A DNA stretch of 64,000 bases from Rhizobiaceae bacterium (GTDB taxonomy: Bacteria > Pseudomonadota > Alphaproteobacteria > Rhizobiales > Rhizobiaceae), in contig JAEPMJ010000001.1 of NCBI GenBank assembly GCA_017644005.1, forward strand, positions 1,302,001 to 1,366,000. Reading direction: 5' to 3'. The number at the start of each line of letters is the position of its first letter. Positions within the stretch are counted from its first letter, which is position 1. The notes beneath the pieces were generated by a model that saw nothing but the letters and a program-made list of their open reading frames with translations, searched no databases and was not told where the DNA came from. Both the position numbers and the translations under genes were made by a program. Below, one piece after another: positions 55,344-64,000 of this stretch.

Positions 55344-56132
55344 ATGAGCCCCCGCATCATCACAGTTGCCAACCAGAAGGGCGGCGTCGGCAAGACAACG
55401 ACAGCAATCAATCTGGCTACGTCGCTAGCCGCAATCGGCGAAAAGGTCCTAGTTGTCGACCTTGACCCGCAGGGCAATGCCAGTACCGGCCTGGGTGTCG
55501 ATCGTCAGGAGCGATTGGTATCGTCCTATGACGTGCTGACCGGCAAATCGACGCTGGCCGACGCTGCGATGGCTACGGCGGTCCCCGGCCTTTCGCTGGT
55601 TCCCTCGACACTCGACCTGCTTGGCATCGAAATGGAGATCGCTGCGGCGCCCGATCGCGTGCAGCGGTTGCGCAAGGCGCTGCGCGAAGATTCTCGGCCC
55701 AGCCCTTACAGCTATGTTCTGGTCGACTGCCCGCCATCGCTTAACCTGCTCACACTGAACGCCATGGCAGCTGCAGATTCGGTCCTGGTGCCTCTGCAGT
55801 GCGAATTCTTTGCGCTGGAAGGCCTCAGTCAGCTTCTTGCAACGGTCGAGCAGGTGCGCGGGTCGATCAATCCCGGCCTGGAAATTCAGGGCATAGTCAT
55901 GACCATGTATGACGGGCGCAACAACCTGGCCAATCAGGTTGTTGAGGATGTGCGCGATCATATGGGCGACAAGGTGTACGACACGGTGATACCGCGCAAT
56001 GTGCGGGTGTCGGAAGCGCCGTCATACGGCAAGCCCGTCATTCTCTACGACCTCAATTGCACCGGTAGCCAGGCCTATCTGCAACTCGCATCGGAAGTAA
56101 TCCGACGCGAACGCCATCTGCGCGCCGCTTGA
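55344..56132 (+). CDS. parA: chromosome partitioning ATPase ParA
   Basis: RIITVANQKGGVGKTTTAINLATSLA deviant Walker A; LVVDLDPQGNASTGLG. Confidence 0.97.
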   Translation: MSPRIITVANQKGGVGKTTTAINLATSLAAIGEKVLVVDLDPQGNASTGLGVDRQERLVSSYDVLTGKSTLADAAMATAVPGLSLVPSTLDLLGIEMEIAAAPDRVQRLRKALREDSRPSPYSYVLVDCPPSLNLLTLNAMAAADSVLVPLQCEFFALEGLSQLLATVEQVRGSINPGLEIQGIVMTMYDGRNNLANQVVEDVRDHMGDKVYDTVIPRNVRVSEAPSYGKPVILYDLNCTGSQAYLQLASEVIRRERHLRAA

Positions 56133-56175
56133 TGAACCCACATTGATTCGGCAGCGAAATGACAGGACCATCAGC

Positions 56176-57066
56176 ATGAACGAAGATCAGTCCAGGAGGC
56201 GCCTCGGCCGCGGTCTTGCCGCGCTGATCGGCGAAATGGACAAGCCGACCGAAAAAGCCGCCGAACCGAAAGCACCCGCCGATGGCCGGGTCCCGATTGC
56301 CTTTATTGCACCGAATCCCCGCAACCCACGCCGTGCCTTTGCCGACGCTGATCTGGCCGATCTGGCGCAGTCGATACGCGAGCATGGCATTGTGCAGCCG
56401 GTGGTTGTGCGGCCGACTGCCGATACCGAACGTTACGAGATCATCGCCGGTGAGCGCCGCTGGCGGGCTGCGCAGCGCGCCGGTGTCACGGACGTTCCGG
56501 TCATTATCCGCGATGTCGACGACCGGGTGGCGCTCGAACTCGCGATCATCGAGAACGTACAGCGCGCCGATCTCAATCCGGTCGAAGAGGCTAATGGCTA
56601 CCAACAGCTCATCGACGAGCACAGTTACACGCAGGCCGATCTGGCGCAGGTTATCGGCAAAAGCCGCAGCCATGTGGCGAACACGCTGCGGCTGCTGAAG
56701 CTGCCGGCGGTCATTCATGATCTGCTTGTCGACGGAACGCTCTCGGCCGGCCATGCACGTACCCTTGTGACGGCCGACGATCCCGCCGGCCTGGCCAAGC
56801 GAATCGTGGAAGAGGGACTTTCAGTGCGTCAGGCCGAAGCATTGGCGCAGACCAAGGAAGGCCGCGAGCCAGCGCAGCAACCTGAAAACAAACCCGGTCA
56901 TGCCGAGCAAACCAAGGATGCCGACACGATCGCGCTTGAAAAACTGCTTACCGATGCCACCGGCCTCAAGGTTCAGGTGCAGCACAAAGCCAAGGGCGGC
57001 GAAGTGCGTATTGCCTATCGTACGCTGGAGCAGCTGGACGAACTTTGCCGACGCCTTAATCCGTGA
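56176..57066 (+). CDS. parB: chromosome partitioning protein ParB
   Basis: RRRLGRGLAALIGE; YEIIAGERRWRAAQRAG; HTH QADLAQVIGKSRSHVANTLRLLKLP. Confidence 0.97.
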   Translation: MNEDQSRRRLGRGLAALIGEMDKPTEKAAEPKAPADGRVPIAFIAPNPRNPRRAFADADLADLAQSIREHGIVQPVVVRPTADTERYEIIAGERRWRAAQRAGVTDVPVIIRDVDDRVALELAIIENVQRADLNPVEEANGYQQLIDEHSYTQADLAQVIGKSRSHVANTLRLLKLPAVIHDLLVDGTLSAGHARTLVTADDPAGLAKRIVEEGLSVRQAEALAQTKEGREPAQQPENKPGHAEQTKDADTIALEKLLTDATGLKVQVQHKAKGGEVRIAYRTLEQLDELCRRLNP

Positions 57067-57124
57067 GCGGCTCTAGGCTCTGCTGTTTCTCGGGATCAAC
57101 TTAACTTATTGTTTTTAAAAGAAA

Positions 57125-58165
57125 TTATCTGCCCGAGCGGGCGCCTGTGACTGCAGCGGCCAAGAGCGCCTGGCGTGTCGCTGCGACTGACAGCTCGGGA
57201 CGCTGCCTGGTTTCCAGCACAGCGCCGTTAATGCGCTCCAGGACCCTGGTGCAGGCATCGGCAGTCCAGTTGGAGAGCGCTCTTTCGACCAGCCTGCGGC
57301 GCGCAAAGAAAACCGGCGGTCTTGCGGACGCGACGACCGAGGATGCCGGCTGGCGGTCACGATCCATCTTGTCGCGCATCAGTTGCAAGGCCTGAAACTG
57401 CCGCATCGCGGCTGCCAGCAGCAGGAATGGCTGGGTACCGGCACCAATCAACCGCGAAAAGGCAGCATCGAATTCCGCCGGACGCCCCGCCAGAACGGCG
57501 TCAATCACATCGTCCAGCGAGAGACCTGCCGCATCGCCGGCGGCTTCGCGTACGTCCGCCAGCTCGATACGCTCCTTGCCTTTGCAATAGAGAACCAGCT
57601 TTTCAATTTCTGCGCGCGAGGCCAGGCGATCACCTCCGAGCCCTGCTTTCAGCACTTCCCGTGCGTCGGATGTGATACCGAGCCCCGCTTCCGACAGCTG
57701 TTGCTCAATAAGACCGTCCAGCGCACGCGCATCGTCGGAATAGCAGGGCAATGCCATACCGGCTTTTGCGGTCTCGACGGCGGTGCGCAGTGCCGCGTTC
57801 TTACGCAGTTCGCCAGCCTCAATGAGCAGGAGTGCATCTGCCGGCGGAGCGGCGGCGAGCGAGGAGACGGCATCGGCAAACGGCTTGTCAGTGCCTGCGC
57901 CGGTGATCCAGACCAGCCGCCGGTCGGCAAACATCGGTACGGTACGCATCTCGTCGACTAGCCGGCCAGGATCGTCCGCCAACCCCGCGGCATCCATACG
58001 TACAACGGTGAAAGCGTCATCCAGCGGCAAGCCCGTCGACGCAGCAAAGCGCTTGGCACGTTCCGAAACGAGCCCGCGGTCGGGGCCATAAACAAGGACG
58101 ATACTGGCCCCAGGGTGCGGCTTGACCAGCCAGCCGTCGACCTCATGCGCTTTCTTCTGTGCCAT
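57125..58165 (-). CDS. holA: DNA polymerase III subunit delta
   Basis: VLVYGPDRGLVSERAKRFA; directly after parB; length and pattern of HolA. Confidence 0.9.
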   Translation of the reverse strand: MAQKKAHEVDGWLVKPHPGASIVLVYGPDRGLVSERAKRFAASTGLPLDDAFTVVRMDAAGLADDPGRLVDEMRTVPMFADRRLVWITGAGTDKPFADAVSSLAAAPPADALLLIEAGELRKNAALRTAVETAKAGMALPCYSDDARALDGLIEQQLSEAGLGITSDAREVLKAGLGGDRLASRAEIEKLVLYCKGKERIELADVREAAGDAAGLSLDDVIDAVLAGRPAEFDAAFSRLIGAGTQPFLLLAAAMRQFQALQLMRDKMDRDRQPASSVVASARPPVFFARRRLVERALSNWTADACTRVLERINGAVLETRQRPELSVAATRQALLAAAVTGARSGR

Positions 58166-58402
58166 GTTCTGTGGCTAGCACAGCGTTCGCCAAATGCGAA
58201 TCGGAAAGTAAGGTCGTGAGCCACCACGGAGAAGGTGGCTGTCCGGTCGCCAAGAAAATCGGTTCCAGGAACCAATGCCGTGACGAGGAGTTCCCTGCAG
58301 CCAGATGCACTACTCATGGAGAGCGTGCTTTGCGGGAGACCGGGCTTGTTGTCGGCGATCCAGTCCAGGTGGTTCGCCAGCCGCCAGCAGCAGTGCGTCG
58401 GT

Positions 58403-59077
58403 TTATGGATCCGCGGATGCTGTCGGCTTCCTGCTGTCCTGCACGATATGCGATATGATGTTCACAGCTGTCTTCGCCACGTGTCTCTTCATTGCTTCAC
58501 TGGCGCCGTCACCATCGTTTTTCAGTATGCAGTCGACGACTTCCTGATGTTCCTCCCGCGATTGGGCGACACGGCCCTCCGAGAATAGGAACCGGGCGTG
58601 AAACATGGAAAGCCGATTTCGAACATCGAGGGTGATGTCCCGCAACGCATCGTTATGGCATGCGTCGTAGATAGCCCGGTGCAGGGCATGGTTGGCTTCT
58701 GCGTAGGCAGCCATGTCGTGGAGCCTGATTGCCTCCATCCCCCGCTGGTGAAGCATGCGGATATGTTCGCGCTGCACCGAGTCAGCGCGCAGGGCACAAT
58801 ATTTGGCGCAAAGGCCCTCCAGTTCCCCAGAGGCTTCATACAGGTTGCGGAGCGTCGCCATATCGATCGTTGCGACGGTAAATCCGCGACGCGGCTGATG
58901 CTCTATCAACCGCGTAGAGGCGAGCTCGCGCAGCGCGTCGCGAATAGGACTGCGTGAGACTTCGAAGCGGTTTGCAAGGGATTGCTCGTCCAGCCGGTCT
59001 CCCGGCAGAAGCTCACCTTTCAGAATTTCTTCCGAGAGGGTGTTGGCAATCTTTCGACTCAGAGTGCTGCTCGCCAT
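58403..59077 (-). CDS. GntR-family regulator with FCD-type ligand domain
   Basis: GDRLDEQSLANRFEVSRSPIRDALRELASTRLIEHQPRRGFTVA wHTH, helical C-terminus with the NHALHRAIYDACHNDALRDI FCD pattern. Confidence 0.95.
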   Translation of the reverse strand: MASSTLSRKIANTLSEEILKGELLPGDRLDEQSLANRFEVSRSPIRDALRELASTRLIEHQPRRGFTVATIDMATLRNLYEASGELEGLCAKYCALRADSVQREHIRMLHQRGMEAIRLHDMAAYAEANHALHRAIYDACHNDALRDITLDVRNRLSMFHARFLFSEGRVAQSREEHQEVVDCILKNDGDGASEAMKRHVAKTAVNIISHIVQDSRKPTASADP

Positions 59078-59212
59078 GGGACTCCGCTTGTTCCAGGACC
59101 GATTGACTCGATCGCAATGTTGTATGTCGCAGACATTAGCAAGACGTCCCTTGCTTTTCCAGACATATCTGTCGACAGTGTACCTAGATTGTACGCAAAA
59201 AGGATAAATTGG

Positions 59213-59989
59213 TTGATCGTTCTTCATCATGCCTGGGATTCGCTTCAGTCATTCAAGGTCCGGATGTGCCTTGCCGAAATTGGAATTCCCTGGGGCGACC
59301 ATGCCCTGAACCTCACTGAGTTCGATCACCTCACTCCGGCATATTTGGCGCTCAATCCCGATGGCCTGGTACCTGCTCTAGAGACAGCCGAAGGAGTTCT
59401 GACAGAATCTTCCACGATAAACGCCTATCTGGACGAAGCGTTCAATTCCATGCGGCTGCAGCCGGACGATGCGTTTGCCCGCGCGCGCATGCGGTGGTGG
59501 TGTCAGCATGAAGACACAGTGGTTCACCCGGCGATAAGACCGCCGACCTTCAATCTCTACATCAAGCCAATTCTCGCCGGACTGTCACCGGAAGTCATGG
59601 AGCAGCGGATCTCCCGCCATCCGCACCCGGAACGCGCGGAGACGTACAGGGCTGCTGCGTCGGCGCCCGTGGATGATGCCGCAGTGATCGCAGCCTTTCG
59701 GAGCCTCGATCTGACAATGTCCCGCATCGACCTGGCGGTGGAACAACGGCGCTGGCTAGCAGCAGACACATTCTCGCTTGCGGATATCGCCATGGCGGCA
59801 ATGGTCGAGCGAATAGAAATGCTGGCGCTGGGGAGCTTGTGGGAAAGGCATCCCGATGCACGGGCCTGGTCGGAGCGGGTCGCCCGGCGGCCATCGTTCA
59901 AGCGAGCGCGGGAACCGAGAAGTGCCGAGAAGCCCTCACCTGTCGATCAGGAACTCGTTCGAAGGCTAATGGGCATGGCATTCGGATAG
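59213..59989 (+). CDS. glutathione S-transferase-like protein (TTG start proposed)
   Basis: LHHAWDSLQSFKVRMCLAEIGIPW...LTPAYLALNPDGLVPALETAEGVLTESSTINAYLDEAF; AAGGA-type RBS before TTG. Confidence 0.88.
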   Translation: MIVLHHAWDSLQSFKVRMCLAEIGIPWGDHALNLTEFDHLTPAYLALNPDGLVPALETAEGVLTESSTINAYLDEAFNSMRLQPDDAFARARMRWWCQHEDTVVHPAIRPPTFNLYIKPILAGLSPEVMEQRISRHPHPERAETYRAAASAPVDDAAVIAAFRSLDLTMSRIDLAVEQRRWLAADTFSLADIAMAAMVERIEMLALGSLWERHPDARAWSERVARRPSFKRAREPRSAEKPSPVDQELVRRLMGMAFG

Positions 59990-59995
59990 GTCTCA

Positions 59996-60044
59996 CATAC
60001 AAAGATTATCACTTGCATACAATTATTAGCTATTGTATGCATAC
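59996..60044. promoter_or_regulatory. candidate GntR-type operator array upstream of the FAH-ABC operon
   Basis: CATACAA at 59996 and 60016, TTGTATG at 60033; perfect inverted repeat TGCATACAAT-N8-ATTGTATGCA (60014-60041) and palindrome GTATGCATAC (60035-60044). Confidence 0.75.
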
Positions 60045-60074
60045 GGAAATCGAGAATGAGTGAGGAGAAGTCAC

Positions 60075-60998
60075 ATGCCAGTCATCGCATTCGGCACATA
60101 CGCATCCGACGGCAGGGAATACCCAGCCGTTATCTGCAACGGAGCGATCTATGACGCCGAAGCGCTGCGGGACGCGGGAATCCACGTTCCCAATGGAGAC
60201 TGGTCTAATGGCCAGGCAGGCCTGTTCCTCGAGAATCTGTGCGCTGATCGAAGCGATTGGAGTGAGGTGGCCGACGCGATCCGCACAGCGGCAGCGACCG
60301 GTACCGTACGCACCGTTGCCGATACGGCGAAGCTCGCCGCGCCCTTCCGCCCGCGGCGAATCTTCTGTGCCGCATCGAACTTTGTCGATCACGCGGACGA
60401 AATGGGTACCGTGCTTGCAGCTAAGGCTGAGAGCAAGCCGTACATGTTCCTGAAGCTGGAAGACTGCGTCGTCGGTCCGGGTCAACCGGTGCTAATGCCT
60501 GAGGCGACCAGCCAGCTCGACTGGGAGGTTGAACTGGCCGCCGTTATCGGCAAGCCGGCGCGACACGTGTCCGTCGCCGAGGCGCTGAGCCATGTGGCGG
60601 CCTACACGGTAGTCAATGATGTGACGGCACGCGACATGAATGTGCGCAGCGACTATCCCTTCAAGTTCGACTGGTTCCAGGGCAAGTGCCACGACAGTTT
60701 TGCACCCTTCGGTCCCTGGCTGGTGCCCGCATCGCAGATACCTGATCCGCAGAAGGTCGGTCTCAGACTGTCAGTCAATGGCACGGTGATGCAGGAGGGC
60801 ACCGCCGAGGAGATGATCTGGAAGGTCAACGAACAGATTGCCTACCTGTCGACGATCCTGACGCTCAAACCCGGTGACGTGATAGCGACGGGGACGCCGA
60901 CCGGCGTCGGCATGGGGCGCGGCGTCTTTCTCAAGCGAGGAGATGTCATGACGGCGGCCATCGCCGAGGTCGGAGAAATCACCAATCCGGTTCAATAG
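60075..60998 (+). CDS. fumarylacetoacetate hydrolase (FAH)-family protein
   Basis: PRRIFCAASNFVDHADEMG, LDWEVELAAVIGKPARHV, GDVIATGTPTGVGMG. Confidence 0.93.
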   Translation: MPVIAFGTYASDGREYPAVICNGAIYDAEALRDAGIHVPNGDWSNGQAGLFLENLCADRSDWSEVADAIRTAAATGTVRTVADTAKLAAPFRPRRIFCAASNFVDHADEMGTVLAAKAESKPYMFLKLEDCVVGPGQPVLMPEATSQLDWEVELAAVIGKPARHVSVAEALSHVAAYTVVNDVTARDMNVRSDYPFKFDWFQGKCHDSFAPFGPWLVPASQIPDPQKVGLRLSVNGTVMQEGTAEEMIWKVNEQIAYLSTILTLKPGDVIATGTPTGVGMGRGVFLKRGDVMTAAIAEVGEITNPVQ

Positions 60999-61031
60999 CC
61001 GGACTTGCACAGAAAACAAGGGAGGATGAGC

Positions 61032-62027
61032 ATGTACAATCACGGACGCAGGCCATGTGCAATGGCGGCTGCCGCTGCGCTGGCAATTCTTGCCGCAGGC
61101 CCAGCGAAGGCTGCCGAGGAGATCAGCTTCAATATGGCGTGGTTGCCGCAGGGCAGCGTCGCGGGACCGATCATTGCGGAGGCGAAGGGCTGGTTCGACG
61201 AAGCAGGACTGAACGTCAAGCTGTCTCGCGGTTACGGTGGTTCACGCACGGCCAACGAGGTCGACCAAGGGATGTTCACGGTCGGTTATGTCGATCCGAT
61301 CAATGTCGGCCTCAATCGCCAGAACGGCGGCAGCCTGCGCATGATCGGCGTCATAAACGGGGTTTGGCCGGCCGGCGTCTGCTACGTCAAGAAAGACGAT
61401 GACGATCTGAGGGGTATCGACGATCTCGTCGGTCTCAAGATGGGCGGAGGAGCAGCGTCCCCTGTGCACAACATCCTGCCGGCATGGCTCGAAATGAACG
61501 GCCGCAAGCGTGACGATATATCACTTCTGCGTCTTGAGCCGGCTGTTGTCGATGCCTCCCTTCTGGAAGGCAGAATCGACTTGGCCGAGTGCTGGCGTGC
61601 ATCCAATCGCGCAGTCCTCCAAAAGATCGCCCGCGAGAATGGCAAGGAAGTCGGCTGGATCGAATATTCCGATCATGGCCTAAATGCCTATGGCAGCGGC
61701 TTCGTTGCCACCGAGGCGTCCATAGCCGAGATACCGGAGGCGTTGGAGGCTTTCCTCCAGGCATCCTATCGGGGTTATGAGTTTGCAATGAAGGAGCCGG
61801 AGGCAGCGACCGACATCCTGCTCGCCGAGTATCCGAGTCTGGATCGGGAGATCACTCTGCAGCAAATCAGGGAGCTACCTTCCCTGCTTGCTCCTTCCGG
61901 CGAGATCGAGGCGACGTTCGACGTAGATCGCATCGGCGCCACCTACACGTTGATGACCGAGGCATTCGGTCTGGATCCTGAAGGGGTCAAGCCGGATCAA
62001 CTCTTCACCAACACGTTGGCCGAGTAA
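61032..62027 (+). CDS. ABC transporter substrate-binding protein (NMT1/THI5-, SsuA/TauA-like)
   Basis: Signal peptide, AWLPQGSVAGPIIAEAKGWFDEAGLNVKLSRGYGGSRTANEVDQGMFTVGYVD. Confidence 0.9.
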   Translation: MYNHGRRPCAMAAAAALAILAAGPAKAAEEISFNMAWLPQGSVAGPIIAEAKGWFDEAGLNVKLSRGYGGSRTANEVDQGMFTVGYVDPINVGLNRQNGGSLRMIGVINGVWPAGVCYVKKDDDDLRGIDDLVGLKMGGGAASPVHNILPAWLEMNGRKRDDISLLRLEPAVVDASLLEGRIDLAECWRASNRAVLQKIARENGKEVGWIEYSDHGLNAYGSGFVATEASIAEIPEALEAFLQASYRGYEFAMKEPEAATDILLAEYPSLDREITLQQIRELPSLLAPSGEIEATFDVDRIGATYTLMTEAFGLDPEGVKPDQLFTNTLAE

Positions 62028-62085
62028 GGTAAGCGTCGGCCCGCATTCTCTCGCGGGCCGGCAGCTTTCAAGTCAGGAGATTGAC

Positions 62086-62613
62086 ATGGCTAAACCGCAG
62101 CCTCGCAAGATGGGTCATATCGTGCTGCACGTGCGCGATATCCGCAAGTCCTTCGAATTCTACACGGAGGTGGTCGGCCTGACGCTCTCGGACTGGATAG
62201 AAGACAAGCTGGTGTTCTTGCGTTGCGGCGCAGACCACCACGATCTGGCCCTGGTGCAGATCCCACCCGACGCTGAAAATCGCGAAGACCTCTATAGCGT
62301 CAATCGGCCCGGATTGGAGCATTTCGCGTATGAACTGGGCTCACTTGAAGAGATTGAGGCCGCAGCCCGCCATATCCAGTCGAAGGGTGTCAAGATCGAG
62401 CGCGGTATCGGAAAACACGGACCGGGTGAGAACCTGTTCCTCGTCTTCAAGGATCCCGACAACAACAATGTCGAGTTCTACGCCGACATGGTCCAGGTGA
62501 CCGAGAGGAACCCGTACAAACCAAGCGTTTGGAAGGATGACGTCACTGCATTCGACCAGTGGAAATTCGAGAAGTTCCTGGTCGAGCCGCCCAGGGGCTG
62601 GGGTGAGAACTGA
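62086..62613 (+). CDS. VOC-family protein, extradiol-dioxygenase/glyoxalase-like
   Basis: GHIVLHVRDIRKSFEFYTEVVGL; GLEHFAYEL; NNVEFYADM (possible 2-His-1-Glu metal site). Confidence 0.9.
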   Translation: MAKPQPRKMGHIVLHVRDIRKSFEFYTEVVGLTLSDWIEDKLVFLRCGADHHDLALVQIPPDAENREDLYSVNRPGLEHFAYELGSLEEIEAAARHIQSKGVKIERGIGKHGPGENLFLVFKDPDNNNVEFYADMVQVTERNPYKPSVWKDDVTAFDQWKFEKFLVEPPRGWGEN

Positions 62614-62642
62614 ATGCAGGATCTCTTGAAGGAAATTTTCGC

Positions 62643-63395
62643 ATGAGCGAATTGTTCTCAAGGCTGCGGTTCCCAGAGATTGTGTTCTTCGGACTCATTG
62701 CGCTGTGCTGGGAAATGGCGTCGGAGTGGTTTGGCATACGACCTTACCTGTTGCCTCCGCTGTCGTCGGTTCTGGCGGCGTTGTGGAACAATGCGGGCGA
62801 TCTCTACCGCCACAGCATTGTGACTCTGAACGAAGTCGTCGTCGGTTATCTCTGGGCAGTCGCGGGTGGGCTGGCACTCGGTCTGATAATACACGCGGTG
62901 CCGATTGCGCGCCGCACCATCTATCCGCTCATAGTCCTGTTTCAGGGTCTGCCAAAGGTAGCGCTCGCGCCACTTATGGTGATCTGGTTCGGCTACGGGC
63001 TGACGTCCAAGGTGCTGATGGCGTTCCTCTTCGCCTTTTTTCCCGTTGTCATCGGGATGCTGGGCGGGCTGGAGAGCGTGCCATCGCAACTGCGCGAACA
63101 CTTTGATGCGATCGGCGCCTCGCGCTGGACACGCTTCTGGCGGCTTCAGATGCCGGCCGCGCTGCCATCGATCGTCGACGCCTGCAAGACGGCAATGCCG
63201 CTCGCGGTGATCGGTGCCATTGTCGGAGAGTTTGTCGGTGCAGAAGGCGGGCTGGGTTACGTCATCCTTTCCGCCAACGCTTCAGCTCGGTCCGACCTCT
63301 TGTTTGCCGCTCTGGTGGTGATCTCGATCCTGTCGACGCTCCTCTACCTGGTGGTCGAGCTTCTGGGGCGCAAGGTCTGGTGGCGCGGCGTCTAG
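62643..63395 (+). CDS. ABC transporter permease (SsuC/TauC-like)
   Basis: TM pattern and EAA loop HFDAIGASRWTRFWRLQMPAALPSIVDACKTAMPLAVIGAIVGEFVGAEGGLGYVI. Confidence 0.94.
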   Translation: MSELFSRLRFPEIVFFGLIALCWEMASEWFGIRPYLLPPLSSVLAALWNNAGDLYRHSIVTLNEVVVGYLWAVAGGLALGLIIHAVPIARRTIYPLIVLFQGLPKVALAPLMVIWFGYGLTSKVLMAFLFAFFPVVIGMLGGLESVPSQLREHFDAIGASRWTRFWRLQMPAALPSIVDACKTAMPLAVIGAIVGEFVGAEGGLGYVILSANASARSDLLFAALVVISILSTLLYLVVELLGRKVWWRGV

Positions 63396-63453
63396 GTCGC
63401 GCACCACTCACAAAGCAGTCACGACTTTCACAAGAAGCCAAAGGAGAACTTCA

Positions 63454-63849
63454 ATGGCAAAACTACGTCACGTCGCCATCCAAGTTAAGGAGCACGCCAA
63501 GGCCGCTCAATTCTATGTGGACGCACTCGGCATGGAGATCGTCGGTCAGACAGACTCGCCGCTCGCCTCCGGTACCTATGTTTCGGATGGCACTGTCACG
63601 CTTGCGCTGCTGGAATATAAAGCGGACGAGTGGGCAGGCCGAGACAAGGACGATATCGCGATTAACCATATCGGTTTCTGGGTCGATGACCTCGACGAAC
63701 AGAGCGACCTGATCAAGAAGAATGGCGGCACCTTTTTCAAGGAACTACCGCTGTCGAAGGACTCACTCTACTACGAGATGAAGTTCCGCGATCCGAACGG
63801 CATCATTTTCGATGTCTCTCACAATGGCTGGGTCGGAGCATCAAAGTGA
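63454..63849 (+). CDS. VOC-family protein
   Basis: LRHVAIQVKEHAKAAQFYVDALGMEIVG; INHIGFWVDDLD; FRDPNGIIFDVSHNGW. Confidence 0.9.
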   Translation: MAKLRHVAIQVKEHAKAAQFYVDALGMEIVGQTDSPLASGTYVSDGTVTLALLEYKADEWAGRDKDDIAINHIGFWVDDLDEQSDLIKKNGGTFFKELPLSKDSLYYEMKFRDPNGIIFDVSHNGWVGASK

Positions 63850-64000
63850 CAAGCCAAGCCAATCCGGCGGATGCGAAAGCAGCCGCCGGGGCCATCAGCA
63901 TTCGCGGCCTGTCCAAGACGTTCGGTGCGCTGAAGGTCCTCGATAAGGTGGACTGCACCATAGGAGAAGCCGAGTTCGTCTCGATCCTCGGTCCGAGTGG
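63846..64000 (+). CDS. ABC transporter ATP-binding protein (partial, truncated by window end; GTG start)
   Basis: Reads VTSQANPADAKAAAGAISIRGLSKTFGALKVLDKVDCTIGEAEFVSILGPSG, entering Walker A at the window edge. Confidence 0.88.
   Translation, partial: MTSQANPADAKAAAGAISIRGLSKTFGALKVLDKVDCTIGEAEFVSILGPS

Noticed and set aside
58159-58588. Overlapping short plus-strand ORFs between holA and the GntR gene, tested as an lptE remnant or new gene
   Set aside because: No recognisable family in any frame; translations do not resemble LptE.
1-64000. CRISPR arrays, rRNA, tRNA and transposable elements
   Set aside because: No regularly spaced repeats, rRNA/tRNA signatures or transposase/integrase motifs were recognised by eye; a tRNAscan/CRISPR/ISfinder run would be decisive.

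Overview
The window is a chromosomal segment of an alphaproteobacterium, most likely Rhizobiales judging by gene order and gene content. It appears to contain the chromosome origin region: a putative oriC between ppsR and hemE (~47.94-48.33 kb), followed by hemE-hemJ-rho-mnmE-mnmG-rsmG-parA-parB, with three near-perfect parS sites. Left of the origin are conserved housekeeping blocks: trpF-trpB-trpA-accD-folC; addAB-murU-tsaE/amgK-divL; ahcY; HPr/EIIA/HprK/ChvG/ChvI/pckA; arfB, a LysM/BON protein and alkB; the his operon; hslVU; secB; and dnaQ-coaE-aroE-maf-ppsR. The right end (58.4-64.0 kb) is accessory: a GntR/FCD regulator, a GST-like protein, an FAH-family hydrolase, an ABC importer and two VOC proteins, with a likely operator. 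The most unusual items are this uncharacterised catabolic module and its TTGTATG operators, a repeat-borne cluster of five GANTC sites with a CtrA-type half-site in the rho-mnmE gap, a hisF 5'-end duplication forming a 36-codon ORF coupled to hisF, a DivL-type kinase with Tyr in place of the phospho-acceptor His, and a DUF1402 protein with lysozyme-like motifs. No rRNA, tRNA, CRISPR array or transposase was recognised. All calls come from reading the sequence and ORF track; no database search was run.
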